A DNA stretch of 64,000 bases. It comes from Diphasiastrum complanatum. Lineage: Eukaryota > Streptophyta > Lycopodiopsida > Lycopodiales > Lycopodiaceae. Under the pieces are notes generated by a model. The model was not told the DNA's origin and made no database searches. It worked only from the letters and a program-made list of their open reading frames with translations. The translations under genes and the position numbers were made by a program. Shown here one piece after another: positions 33,761-48,955 of the stretch; positions within the stretch are counted from its first letter, which is position 1, and the number at the start of each line of letters is the position of its first letter. The DNA is taken from assembly GCA_029204225.1 (NCBI GenBank), contig MU831832.1:1-64000 (forward strand), given 5' to 3'.

Positions 33761-33762
33761 AG

Positions 33763-33842
33763 AGTTGGCTCAGTTGGTTACCTTGGCATCCAAAGTTTCT
33801 GTGGTCCCAGATTCAAGCCTCCCCTTGGAGACCAAGATGCAT
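33763..33842 (+). repeat. tRNA-derived (SINE-like) unit 1
   Basis: TTGGCTCAGTTGGTTACC resembles the tRNA D-arm (pol III A box), and 35-40 bases on, CCCAGATTCAAGCCTCC resembles a B box (GGTTCRANNCC). A tRNA gene proper is not supported, because no acceptor or anticodon stems could be paired. Confidence 0.45.
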
Positions 33843-33894
33843 AAAGCATCTCCTGAGGAGTTTTTCCTTTGATGGCCCTACATCATCAAACAAA

Positions 33895-33969
33895 GTTAGA
33901 TCAATTGGTTAGCTTGGTATTTGAAGTTTATTTGGTACCAAGTTTGAGCCCCCTTGGAAGCAAAGATGC
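33895..33969 (+). repeat. tRNA-derived (SINE-like) unit 2
   Basis: A diverged copy of unit 1 about 130 bases downstream: TTAGATCAATTGGTTAGC, then AAGTTTGAGCCCCCTTGGAA, ending like unit 1 in AAGATGCAT. The shared order shows the two are related. Confidence 0.45.
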
Positions 33970-36945
33970 ATCGTTACCTTCAAATCTAGTAATGCTGGCT
34001 ATCTTCATTATATTTCCAATGTCAATTATGAGACCAATAGGATATTTAAAGCTACAAACAAAGCTACAAACTTTTCCTATGGTATTGTTTTTGTTGTTAA
34101 CGACAAAAGATATTGTCTTCTCTTGGTTTAGCTCCCATTATGATGTAGTCTATCCTCCCCAAAAGAGAAACATTATCAAGATTGCTTGTACAAGCTCTTT
34201 GCACAATGTTTATTGCAACAAGCTTTTTGAATAAGAAACAAGTACATATGAAGCCATAGATCTAGTTGCTTCATATGCCATTGGAAAGATCAAATGCTCA
34301 TTCATCTATTCTAATGTATGCAATGAATTAATTTGGAGGGAGACACAGGCTCTATTTGAGAAAAAAATACATTTCAAGTTTAGAAAAACTTTCATTTCAA
34401 TTTTAGTGACTTATCAAATATAGCTCATTGGCATAGCATAAACCTGAGGAAATTTGGTAGTAGCCTTAACACTACTTTTCCCTTTATTAATTAGTAGTAG
34501 TTGCTGGTGTTCCTTCTCTTTTGTATTTATGTACAAAGGCAATATAACAATTTAGTTTTTGTGATAAAAAAAATAATGAGAAAGTCCATATAATAAAATC
34601 CCATATGATAGTTTTTTTCTTATGACATTTCGATATTTTAAAGTACTATATTTCCCTCAAATGTTTTTTTTAGCCAAGATTTTTCAAGAAAGGTGCTTGC
34701 TTCATTCTCTAGATTCTTGTAGTTGTTCAAGCATTGCTTTACATCATTGGTAAAATATACACATTGAAATATTAAAGAGCTTCTTATGCCATACTTCAGT
34801 TGTATAAGACCTATAATTGTGGCCATGGTTGCAAAAGCTCAATCATTGTTCATGCTCAAGTGTGCTTTCAAAGTGTGTGATCCTGAGATGTGTAAAATGT
34901 GCACATTAAATTAAACAAACCTAGTTAAGTTAGTTGTTGTGAGTTGTGGGTTATTGTGCAAAGATGAATGTAAACCACCTTGGTAGATTGGACAACTTGT
35001 ATATAAATTGTCTATTATTAGTAACTTGTTGCCTTTAATGTTATGCATCTTGGTTTTCAAGGCAGGCTTAAACCTAGGACGAGAGAAACTTTAGATGCCA
35101 TTGATTAACCATCTAAGCCAACCTAGTTGGATTGTCGTTAATATTATGGAATGGGCCATGCCCCTAGTGCATTTCGCCATTTGCTCCCTTTGTGGGCCTT
35201 CTACCCCTCGTCCCTTATTGATGTCATCATGGCAAATGTTTGAGGGGGGGAGAGTGCATAGGTTGTTGCAATAGGCCTTGCCATGCATCCTATTACAAGA
35301 ACTCTTTGAGTTTCATGATCTAATTTGCCAAGTAGGTTTTGTTACAGTTTGCAACTATTGTAGCCATGTAAATTATCTACAGAGTGGGTCACCCATCAAG
35401 TAGCAAGTGAGAGAAAGAGAGACCCATCTAACATAACTTTTTTGCACATGGGGGTCATTGATGTTCATGGAAAGGCCTGCTCTGACCCTCTCACCCATTC
35501 AAGACATTATGTTGAATAAGTCGAGGGGTTGCATGGAAACACGCTCTTAACCAACCTAATGAGCCACACACATTCACAATAGTAATTCTAAAGCTAACAT
35601 GACTAGTTTCTCAAACCCTCAAGGACAAAGGACCGCAAGGTGCCAGCCTCCAGCCTCCCGCTGAAAGCCTTTATTTCTAACGAGAGAATCATGAGTTACC
35701 ACACTAAAAGTATTTAGTTTGGAGAAGATCGTTGCCTCTTAAGGCAGTCACGAGTCATGACTCCTAATCTTCGGGAGATTTTGGAGTGCTCTACGTAGTA
35801 AGGCCGAAGCCTGAAGCCTGAAGGGACTGTAATTTGTGGAGGACGTGGTTTATACGAGTAACGGTGGCGGTAGTTCATAAAACAATTATGAACTTACAGT
35901 CTTTAAGGTTTAACCTTAACCTTGTGAAGTACAAGGTAGATACTTCCTTAAGAAGTAAAGGCTATGGCACGTGTGATTGTCCTATACCTCGTCATTGGCC
36001 TCTTTTACTCTGCTCATTCCCACGTGAGAAATCGCTCATGAACTGGTTCGAACTTCTTCTTCGAAGTTCGGCTTCGGCCCCTCCACTGCCTCAAGCCGCA
36101 GCAGCCTGGCAGGCACTCTGCTTGCTAGCCTGCTACTACTTCAGGAAGGAACTAAAACTCTGCTCTGCTTCGTCACTCATCACGCATATGGACCATGGCT
36201 CATATCTTGATGCATTCTTTGGTCTTTTATTCGAAAACGCCATAGAGCTGTGCTCCATGACCCATACATGCCATACAATACTAGCAATTGGGTGGCATTA
36301 TGCATACATGAGCATGCCCATGCCCATGCCCGCGCCTCAGCCCCGCTCCTTTGGTAGTGTCGCCACCAGCCCTCCTTCTTCGCTACCCTTTTCCATTCTG
36401 GGCTCTCCCCTACGATCCAATCCGAATCCATATACTTGAGAGCAGCGAGCTCGGCGGGTTTCTCAGTGCTCACGGCCTCCTATCTCAGTCTATCCCTACA
36501 TAGGCTTCACGAGTAAGGGACGCTGCGTCGTTAATCTGAGGAAATTTTGCTCCCAAAGTTCGAGCAAGATCTTTGTAAGTTTAACGTTAATTTTTCGGAG
36601 TTTTCGAGTTTTCGGTCCTGAGATAGGGGAACAAGAACTCGGAAAGCTTGGCATCGACTGAACCGTATGATCGTCAAGGTCTCATATCGCTGGATTGTCT
36701 ACAGCTTCTGTAACGTTACTGCTGAGCTAAGACAGCCGTTTGAAATACAGATCTTGTTTTCACCTCAGCAGACGAAACAGGCGCTTTCTCTTATTTTTAT
36801 CTTATCTTGAACAAATAGATCTAATGTGGGGGAATTAGTCTTGAAATCCATCAGAAGTTCGCTGTAATAAATTTAAAACCAAGCTGAATAATAGATCAAA
36901 ACGGAAAAGTTCGTTTTAATCAGTCTAAACTTGAAACAAGAGAAA
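33970..36945. other. 3 kb upstream of GAMYB, no supported gene
   Basis: Mostly non-coding. A 201-codon frame at 35834-36439 (+) has no motif and low-complexity Met-Pro repeats, and I do not call it. The last kilobase, which becomes GC-richer with several TTCGAAGTTCGG-like words around 36055, probably holds the GAMYB promoter and 5' untranslated region. No TATA box could be fixed with confidence. Confidence 0.5.
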
Positions 36946-39261
<2,316 letters not shown>

Positions 39262-42200
39262 AGGTATCAGATGTCCTACAACAACATTATCAAATCAGCA
39301 GATGCTGCAATGTGTTGCAGATACAGCTGGGGCGATGTACATACCACGTTGGTTCTGTAGCGACGAACATCTATATATTCTTCAAATCGTTACGTTTTAG
39401 CTTTCTTTTTCCTATTAACGTCCTATCGTTCCAGATCTACACTGGAACTTTTGCTGGAAGGTAGACATATATAAACACGTAAGTAACCATTACGCCTATA
39501 TGAATCAAAACAGTTCAGAAGCAGTCATACTTTCAATAGTCCATCACAAAAGATATTGTTTCAAGTTTACGGGAAAAAATTGAATGTAAAACGTTTGTAC
39601 ACTTTGCCATTTTGAGCTTTTTCAGAAGGCAACTGTATAAGTGTTCTACGGTAACTTGGTATGACATAACACCGGAACTGTTTCTCTTTATTTGTGGAGA
39701 TTTGCATTTTGAGCTTTGCATGAGCCGTGTCAATTTTTTCGTACAAAAGCTTCGGTCGAATGAATCTCAGGAATATGTAAGTTGTAAAGAAGTTAGAAAT
39801 GAGGCCTTAATACTGAAACAGATATGAGCTTCTCAATTTGAAGGCTTAACAGTTTGTGCCAACTGGAAGGTTGAAATTTATTACTACAGAATGATTCGAT
39901 AGACTACTGGTAATAATGAATAATTTGGATAAATGTTGACTGGTAGTAGAGTCCTGGCATGCGGGTACATAAGGCAAAACGGTGCAAGGTATAAGACTTA
40001 AGTGGCTTGGTTACTGTAAATGATTATCGCATCTTATGATTTGACTCAGTTACTTTTGGAATTTCATCATGAAACAAAAGCCATTACTCTTTTTCACCAT
40101 TTTGAATATACTACGTAGATAATCATGCACTACAGGTAGCCGATCAACATATATACTTTCGAACCTTGCTGATCAGCAGTTGAGTTGGTATTTCCTACAA
40201 TAATTCATCTAATGTGGATGCTTAATTGAAGAAGCATCGTTACATTAGATCTTCGTTAAGCTGTTTGCGGCGGCGTAAGAATAGGTCTATCTCTTGTAAG
40301 TTTACATCTACGTAACGAGCATTTCAGACAAGCTAATCGAACAGATATATGAAAATATGAATCTCCAGAAAATAAGATAGGAAACTCCGAAGTAAAAATG
40401 AAATTGATTCTTAATGTGTTGCGATAACTGTTTTGGGAACTCGTCATATAATATAGATGTGTTTAGACTAAAAGCTGATCATCAAAGCTTATTATGAATA
40501 ATCAGACGCATTGAAAGGATTGTTGATATTAAAATTTCTAAGCATCATTCGGAATTCGAGTCACGACCGGAGAAAAAAAGCTCAGATAGGAAGGATCCCG
40601 AGTACGGGTGCCTGCCCACTGCTCACAGAAGAACCAAATCTGGCTCATGTCCAAAATCGGGACGGTGCTCAGTCTGCTCCAGCCTGCATTCAGCCGTTCT
40701 TTCACTTTTTTTCGTCTCTCCTTTGGGGTGCAGGATTGTGCATAGACTCTAGGTAATCTGCGTCTTGCCGAGTCCTGCAGACCCTTGAGAGTGGAGAGAG
40801 TCCGAGAGAGTCACGCAAGGCTTGGAGGCTCGATTCTCTTCTTCTGTATGCTCAGGTGAATGATGGTACTATCTGTTGAGCTGTGATATGCAGTCTGAGC
40901 GTTCAATGTCTATCAAGAAACGCGAAAAGAAGAAAGAAGCAAAGCAAATCCAGATATTATGTCAGAGCTTCAAAGTACAAACATGATTGGGAATATTCCA
41001 GAGCTCCGCCTAACCGTCCGAATGTGATGCGCCTCGATGCACTATTTTATCATACATCATACATACCCATAGATGCTACACCACCCTAGCACCTACAAAC
41101 TCCAAAATCCATATGTGCACCATTATATTTTCCTATTATGTTAGAACTTGGGATCCTTGGAGGAATTACTTTGTATTTTGACCCTCCCTCGGTGTTCTAG
41201 AAAGCCGGCGGCATTCTTAAGGAGTGGAACCGGCATCTTTTTCCAAAAACCAACAACAACAAAATTTTGCAGGATTTTTTACGTGATAAATTTCAGATTG
41301 TTAGGGGAAAATCGGCAAGTAAAAGCATATCCCCTGTTAGTAGCCGAAAAATTCCTTAAGATATCAGATTTTTGAGGGAAACCTCAAAAAAGTTTCCCGA
41401 ACACTGCGGGCCTCCCTTGCTATTTTGCTTTCCATTTTAGGAATTTATGTGCATGGCATGACGTTGCTATATTTGAAATAAATTACCGATTTTTCAAAGG
41501 GTTGTCCTAGGTTTTTTTTTATGGCATTGCCAAAAAGGCAATAGTATGTATTCAAGTTGGTCAATAGAGTTTTTGCAAAAGTATACATTAAAGTCAATGC
41601 CCTAAGGGGTATGTGCACACAAAAAACTTTCTCACATTGCTAAGGACTTTATTGCAAGAACTAGATCCTTTAGATGCAACTCATGAGTTTATTGCAAGAA
41701 CTTGATGCTTTAGACGCAAGTCATTAATAGCCAAAGATTCATGTTCCTCTCTTTTTCTTGCATGCATGCCCATGCTCTAGATGCACCCTTATACACAAAT
41801 CATAAGTAGCAAAAAATCCATGTCCAACACATGCAAAGGCTCTGAACCTGCATAACATACCAAGTTCATCATCACCAACAATTTATCATTAAACAAATAT
41901 TATTTATTTATGTTCACAAAATCACTTTGTATATGTTTTTTTGTTGGCATATGAGACTGTACACATTTCGAATCAAAGTTTAATCGTTGAAAAAAGAAAA
42001 GAAAATGCTAACTGTTAGATCACAATTTCAAGACAACTCGGATTTAAAAATAGCTAATTACCTTCATTAGAGGTGTTTCAAACTATAAAATGACCCTTTG
42101 TAGATATACTTTCAATTTTTTTCTTTGATTTCATTCATCATTTGGTCCAATCAAATGCACGGATTTGAAATCTACATAAAGTAGCTCACATAAATTGAAT

Positions 42201-42440
42201 AATCAAAGTATTTTTTAAGAAGCTTTGAAATTGTCATCAAGCAGCATGGAAGCATTCCATTGGTTCACTCTGCTTGTCCTGAACATGCTAAATCTACTCG
42301 ACAAGGATATCTCATGTTAAAATGCTAAATAATATTGGTTAATATAATGGAATACTAATAACTACATTGGTTAAGGTCATAGATTGACAATAAGCGCAGT
42401 AACTAGATGTTGTTACAATGATTATGTCATGTGGTTACAA
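39262..42440. other. 3.2 kb downstream of GAMYB without a supported gene
   Basis: Short frames only. The GAMYB 3' untranslated region and poly(A) site should lie within the first few hundred bases. 40560-40860 is richer in G and C and contains GAGAGTCCGAGAGAGTC-like repeats, but no coding signal was found. Confidence 0.55.
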
Positions 42441-42444
42441 GTGA

Positions 42445-43027
<583 letters not shown>

Positions 43028-43209
43028 CTAATGTGTATGCTCGTCATTGGTGACTATCTGGGTTATGGTTGTGGTCGAGACGTGTGAATGAAGCTCAGAG
43101 CGGGTGATTGATAATCGAAGGCGAACATAATTAGATGTGGTGGCCAATAATTTGGGGGGATGTTTTGGATGGTTTTGACATGCATTGACATGAAGCTTTG
43201 ACATCTTGA

Positions 43210-43376
43210 CGTGTGTGTGTGTGTGTGTGTGCTTTTAGGTGTGCATGTGTGTGTGCATGTGTATGTTTGTGTATGTGTGTGCGTATGTATGTGTGCATGT
43301 GTTTGCAAATGTATGTTTATGTTTGTGTGCATGCAGATGTATTTGTGTATGTGTGTGTGTACGTGTGTGCATCTAT
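43210..43376. repeat. Imperfect GT-rich repeat
   Basis: A run of GT at 43212-43231 grades into words such as TGTGCATGTG and TATGTGTGTG. Low-complexity DNA. Confidence 0.85.
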
Positions 43377-43576
43377 GTTAAAATATTGGATAAAGAATAG
43401 ATTCTGCAAAATTATAAAATACATCATACACAAAAAAATCCAAATGTACTCTTGTATACATTATGAAATTCAATTGTACTCTAAATAAAATTTGCAAACA
43501 TTTCATGAAAGTCAATCTATGAAAACTTGATAAATCCAAAAGGGTATGCATTTCAATAGGACGTAGAGTCTAAATG

Positions 43577-43855
43577 CTACAAAATTTCATCGGTAAATTC
43601 ATGCATAAGGTGAATTTGCTCCACCATAGTATCCAGCATTTGTCTTGAATGGTTAAGTCTCACAAATGAGACACTACTCATATGTTGTCTAATATTACAC
43701 ATAAACTCTTCCACATCTATTATTAAGCATCTATTTTGTGGAAGAAAATGTCCATTGAGCTGTTGTAAGTACAAAAAGTACGTAAACTGATCAATGACCC
43801 ATACGACACTACAACTTTTGACAACATCTCCAAAGCAGCAGCTCCAAAACATCAT
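43577..43855 (-). CDS. Unrecognised ORF, possible exon
   Basis: 92 codons; the sequence looks more protein-like than its surroundings (FLYLQQLNGHFLPQNRCLII, NHSRQMLDTMVEQIHLMHEF). No known motif. No partner exon or splice partner could be defined, and it may equally be a remnant of a transposon gene. Confidence 0.25.
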   Translation of the reverse strand: MMFWSCCFGDVVKSCSVVWVIDQFTYFLYLQQLNGHFLPQNRCLIIDVEEFMCNIRQHMSSVSFVRLNHSRQMLDTMVEQIHLMHEFTDEIL

Positions 43856-44370
43856 GTACCAATGTTTGATACCTTATAACAATTTGGACCATCTACAAAA
43901 AAAACAAAAAGGTATTAGCTGATATACAAAATTTAATCTACAAAGAACAAAGGACACAATATACACAAAACATGACTCAAATGTAATTAAAATTATGTTT
44001 ATCTAAAATATATGTTATATATTTGAATATCATGTTTTGTAAGTAAACAATGGAATTTGTGGAAATTGCATATAAACATAAAGATATATATTTATAAAAC
44101 ATGACAAACCATTAATTTGATATACAAAGTGAAGCAAATACCTTTTTCACAAAAAGTTGTTTGCTTCGCAGTGAATAATGAGCTCATCCAAACTGCATTT
44201 GTGCTTTGTTACATCTTCCACCAACTTCACGGAATTAAAACTCACCGACATTACTAACATGCTTGCTGACTGGATTCAATATTCAAAGTTTGTCATCAAA
44301 TAAGGTGCAAATATAAATCCCAATAACCCTTCTTTGCAGACCGCTCCCAAACTACATCTATTTGTTGTGT

Positions 44371-44614
44371 GACACAGGCTATGCTACAACTTCCACCTAG
44401 GAGAATGCAGAACCTTTAAGTTGGGATAGGCTCTAATTGATTAAGGGTTTTGACTACAGGCCTCTACAGTTGTACACAGATTTTCAACTTTGGCATTCAC
44501 CAAAGTGATCGTGTACAGTTGCAGATGCCTACATCTAAATACTTGCAAGAATAAGAGCCTCTCCAAACTTGAAGGTACATTCTCCTAGGTGGAAGGTGTA
44601 GCAAAGCTTATGTC
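44371..44614. mobile_element. MITE-like hairpin element (about 244 bp)
   Basis: The first about 60 bases (from GACACAGGCTATGCTACA, through CTTCCACCTAGGAGAATG) match the reverse complement of the last about 60 (TGCTACACCTTCCACCTAGG), and weaker pairing continues towards the centre (GTACAC on both arms). The similarity also extends about eight bases outward, so the ends are not fixed. No coding capacity. This fits a miniature inverted-repeat element; no target duplication could be confirmed. Confidence 0.7.
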
Positions 44615-44724
44615 AAACAAACATTAATATTCACCAACTGGCAAAAAAAACATTTATGTTTATTGGAATGTACATACATACACATACATATACACACCCA
44701 TACATATATACAGGATACACATGC

Positions 44725-44844
<120 letters not shown>

Positions 44845-44944
44845 TCACATACATACAGATACACATATACACAAATATACATAGACATACATATACATAG
44901 AAAAGCACATTTATACATACATATACACATACATATATGAAGGC

Positions 44945-45340
44945 ACGCTCTAAAACTCCAAACATAATCTCCAACACTAATCCTAAAATCTACAGACTAA
45001 CCTAACATTCACTCTTATCCTACCATACTTAACCCTCACTCAAACCCCAATCTTAATCTTCCCTAACATCTAGCCATAAACCTATTGCATGTCAACAATC
45101 CATAAATCTTAATCTAAAATCTTAACTCATAATTCTAAAATCTAAATTCTTAACTTTAACCCTTACCTTTACTCCAAACAAACTACTAAAGCACTTCCAA
45201 ATATACAATGTTTTGAGTGCACCTGGCCACTCCTACCACATCAATAAATTGGTCGTCATTGTCACTAATCAACACTCATACACTTGCTACATTTCACACT
45301 CTTGATAGTGCCACATATAGTTGACCATGACTAAATACAG
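44945..45340. other. Low-complexity C/T/A-rich stretch, no gene
   Basis: Words such as CTAACCTAACA, TTAACCCTCACT, AATCTTAATCT and TTAACCCTTACC recur from 45000 to 45180, resembling degenerate telomere-like or simple-repeat DNA. No frame is supported. Confidence 0.45.
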
Positions 45341-45706
45341 TGTCGAAAATGGTTGGTTATCATAAATGAGTTCTGATATTATGTCGTAAAAACGATGGAA
45401 ATGCGGAAGGATCGACTGATATCGGATCAGTAGAAATCTAATAGAAACCGAAAGTCTGATATCAAATCAGAAATGTGTAATATCAACGTAAGTTTTAGCA
45501 ATAGATGGTTGCGGATCGGAAGCGCATTAGTTACCAGCAACAATAATCAAGATGAATGAACAATAGGAAATGCACAATAGAACAAAACAGTAGTGTAGAC
45601 AAAATTTGCACTCTGATTGAAAGAATGAGTACAATAGCTTGAAGCAACAGAGCTTTCAAGATGCTCATTACCGAATGGATTTTGGCTTGAGCATTGAAAC
45701 CCAACA
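45341..45706 (-). repeat. Probable 3' LTR of copia-F
   Basis: On the minus strand it begins TGTTGGGTTTC directly after a purine run (TTAAGGGAGAG at 45707-45717), the expected polypurine tract/LTR arrangement. The other end is set tentatively at a TGTCG motif. No second copy is present. Confidence 0.4.
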
Positions 45707-45790
45707 CTCTCCCTTAATGTGAATCCTGAAAAACTTCGATCTTCAGATTTAGCATATTGCTAAATCTAAGATGGTGCTCCTTGGATAGTG

Positions 45791-47354
45791 CTATCGTGAA
45801 GTAATTTGCTGCCATAAAATCTGTCCTGCAGTAAACCAATGACAATTCCTTGATTTGCACTTTCTCTCTAAGGTTTTGATATGCTTGCTCTGAGAATGAA
45901 ATCTCGGATTTAGAGATAGTGCGATTGTGCTTTGATTATCACAATAGATAGTCGTTGGATGTGGCTGAGCAAGGTCGATATCTGCAAGTAGGTTTCTTAG
46001 CCAATTGCCTCCTTGGTAGCATTTGTGACAGCTATGTATTCCAATTCTGTTGATGATAATGCTACTAATGTCTGTTTTCGGCTGTACCATGAGATTGGTC
46101 CTTGATTGAACAAGAACACAAATCCAGAAGTCGATCTTCTGGTGTCGATATATCCTACCCAATCTGCATCTGTGTAACCTTTGAGCCAATGATGGCGAAA
46201 ATGGATACTGCTTCATTTTCTCCTTTTATGCCTTGGTTTGAGGACATTGCTCCTTTGACAGCTTCAAACCAAGGTCGAGTGGGAAGTAGCTCGATTTCCA
46301 GTTGGCCATTCTATATTTGTCCACGTTGGTGAGATATCGTTGTTGACTGAAGAAAAGTTGTTTGCTGGATTGAATTCATTGAATCTGAATTTCGAGACAG
46401 TAATGGGCTGGATCCATATCAGTCATCATGTATTCCTATGATAGCATGCATTTGGTGTCCTTCAACAAATTCAAATTTTTACTAAATAGTAATGTATCAT
46501 CTACATAAAGAGTGATGATTATGAAGAAATCTGATACAGACTTGAAATAGACATTCGAGTCTGTCGAGTTTGGAATGAAACCATTCTCGATTAGAAATGC
46601 ATTAATTTTCTGGAACGAGGCTCTTGGTGACTGTTTCAGACCATATAGAGTCTTGTAGATTTTGCACACTAGGTGCTCCTTATCCTTCAGTTCGTATCCC
46701 TATGGCCGCAACATATAAATCTACTCTTTGATCGTCTCGTTGAGGAAAGTGGTATGGACATCCATTTGGTGGACTTCAAGATCTGCTAGAGCTGCATAGG
46801 AGAGTAGTAATCGAATCAAAGCATGCTTCACAACAGGGCTGAAGGTCTCGGAATAATCCAGATCTAGAATCTGGGAGAAGCCTTTGGTGACCAGCATGGC
46901 CTTGTATCGATTTAATCTTTCTTCAACATCATACTTCGCTTTATATATCCATTTGCATGGAATTGGATTTCGATCCTTTGGCAACACTATTACATTCCAC
47001 GTTTGATTCTCGATCACAGAATCAAATTTTGTATCCATTCCAGCCTTCCACTGATCAGCATTAGGTGTTGACATTGCCTCTGAAATAGTGTTTGGTTCAT
47101 GCACAAAGTAGCAGACTAGATCACTCATAAATCGGGATGGAGTTGTCTGGATCAGTTCGATCTTCTAGGCTGAATTTTGATCCTCTGATTGATTCAATCC
47201 GTTGGTCCTGACTCATCTTTCGAGTCAGTATATAGTCATGACACAAGGTGCTAAACAATGTAACCCAACTAAGCAATTGTGCTAATTGATAATAAAGTCT
47301 TTTGAAGTCCTTATGTGACTTGGAATCTCCAAAATATATATTTTTGCCATACAT
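45791..47354 (-). pseudogene. copia-F relic: RT and RNase H in fragments
   Basis: Minus strand, in the correct order. RT N-terminal part (47128-46721): TWNVIVLPKDRNPIPCKWIY, YSETFSPVVKHALIRLLLS, HQMDVHTTFLNETIKE. RT C-terminal part (46669-46436): YKTLYGLKQSPRAS and YVDDTLLFS. RNase H tail (46216-45791): WLRNLLADIDLAQPHPT, YCDNQSTIALS and FHSQSKHIKT. Integrase and gag are absent to the right. Frameshifts separate all parts. It differs clearly from copia-A, D and G. Confidence 0.85.
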
Positions 47355-47715
47355 TTAGAAGCATGAGATGTGACAAACTACTCTCTCTCATAGGTCATGT
47401 GCTAAAAAGCACCTGAGTGAAATGATCAATGACGAGACTCAAGTACTTATGGTGAATAGCATGAAAAGCTTTTCAGCTTTGCATGCTCTTGAGAATTTTG
47501 AGTTTTGATAATATTGTTCTGTTGCTACTTCTTTTTTGATTTATTGTTAATCCTAATCTTGAAGCCTTTAATGTCATGGTTAATTTATTTGTAATATTTT
47601 TTATACTAGCTTACAATTATTGGAGAGCTGATCACAAATGTGTAATTGTGCACACCACAATGAGCAACATAATAGGAAGCTTGTGAATGTTTGTAAGTGG
47701 CATTGCATCAAGGGA
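47355..47715. other. Spacer between copia-F and copia-G
   Basis: About 360 bases with no recognisable feature. It forms the left target flank of copia-G. Confidence 0.5.
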
Positions 47716-47720
47716 GAGAC
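47716..47720. repeat. Target-site duplication, left copy (GAGAC)
   Basis: GAGAC directly precedes the LTR start and recurs at 53746-53750 directly after the other LTR. Confidence 0.9.
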
Positions 47721-48370
47721 TGTGAAAGATTTCAGATCCTTAAGATCCAATCTACTTGAATGATCTTTGGTTAGAAAGAGAAATACACTACCAATTTCAC
47801 CAATGTAGAAAAAATCAGCATCTACACACAATTTGAGATGCAAACACTAATAGAACTTGATCAAACTTGAATGAAATGATTATGTACTGTTGTTGTCCGT
47901 ACAAAACCAGCAAGCTACTGTATTTCACACGTGTGGATCCAAAAATAACAAATATAGATCATTCTACACATAGAATTGCAAGCAATCACCAAGATAGTCA
48001 CCAATGGATAGTAGAACCCAAGAGAACCATGTATAAGCATGAAATGAGATAGAGAAGAGAGAAGATGACTCTCTCCACGAGTTACATCCTTTTATAGCAG
48101 GTCCAAACCCTATTTGGCCACTTGGCTTTCCCACCAAAATGCTAACCCTACCAATTTTGGGTCTAGATTCAATGTACCCAACTTATTCAAATTGAATCTA
48201 CTCAAACTCGCATTCTATCTTCCCCACACTTTCAAAAAGTGTTTATTCAAATGAAATTTAGACTAATGAACTTTGAAAAGTCAACCTCTAAGTCTAAAAC
48301 AAGTTTTGGCCTAAATATGCCAAATATGGAAATATTGCAAAATGTAATGAAACTAGTTGAATCTTTCACA
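47721..48370 (-). repeat. 3' LTR of copia-G (650 bp)
   Basis: Plus-strand ends TGTGAAAGATTTC and TTGAATCTTTCACA form an 11-base terminal inverted repeat. The TATA-like TATAAAAGG (minus strand) is at 48088-48096. Confidence 0.95.
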
Positions 48371-48955
48371 CTCCCTCTTCAACTAGTTTTAGCATAGACT
48401 TTGATAATACTCCAAGTGAAGTCCTATGCTTCATGAACAAGTCTTTTCTCAATGCTTTGGTGAAGATATCAGCTACACATTCCCTTGAAGACACATGTTG
48501 AAGCTCCACCTCCTTTGCAATGACTCGCTCCCTCACAAAATGATATTGTATCCCAATATGCTTGCTCCTAGCATGAAAGATAGGATTTGATGCCATTCTT
48601 TGGGCTGATTGATTGTCAAAAAAGATGATTGGGCTCTCTGAAAAATCCAGCAAGTGAAGATCCTTGATCATCCTTTTGATCCATACCATCTCCTTTGTGC
48701 AATGTGTAAGAGCTTTGTACTCGGCCTCACTAGATGACAATGAGATAGTGGCTTGTTTCTTTGACATCCATGATATAGCTCCATCACCTATGAAAATACA
48801 ATAAGCACTAATGGATTTCCTATCCATTACATCTCCAGCATAGTCCGAATCTGAAAATCCAAAAAGATTAGGTGATGATCCCTCATACAATATGCCAAAA
48901 TCTCGAGTTCCAATGATGTACCTCAAAACTCGCTTTCCTAGCTTCCAATGCTCCT
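48366..48955 (-). pseudogene. copia-G RNase H
   Basis: The frame resumes copia-A-like sequence at about 48955 (HWKLGKRVLRYI), then DFGILYEGSSPNLFGFSDSD with DSDYAGD, SSSEAEYKAL, DNQSAQRMASNP and ARSKHIGIQYHFV. RNase H catalytic acids are present. It is not in frame with the upstream PR-IN-insert reading, which stops at a TAG (48938-48940) 15 bases after the junction, so it would need a frameshift to be translated. Confidence 0.85.
48371..48382 (-). promoter_or_regulatory. Polypurine tract of copia-G
   Basis: The minus strand reads TTGAAGAGGGAG, ending directly at the LTR, the same as in copia-A. Confidence 0.75.

Noticed and set aside
33763..33842. A functional tRNA gene
   Set aside because: A-box and B-box-like words are present, but no acceptor stem or anticodon arm can be paired, and a diverged twin lies next to it.
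35834..36439. 201-codon plus-strand frame upstream of GAMYB
   Set aside because: No motif, Met-Pro low complexity, non-conserved-looking composition and overlap with the likely promoter and leader of GAMYB. Probably chance openness in GC-richer DNA.
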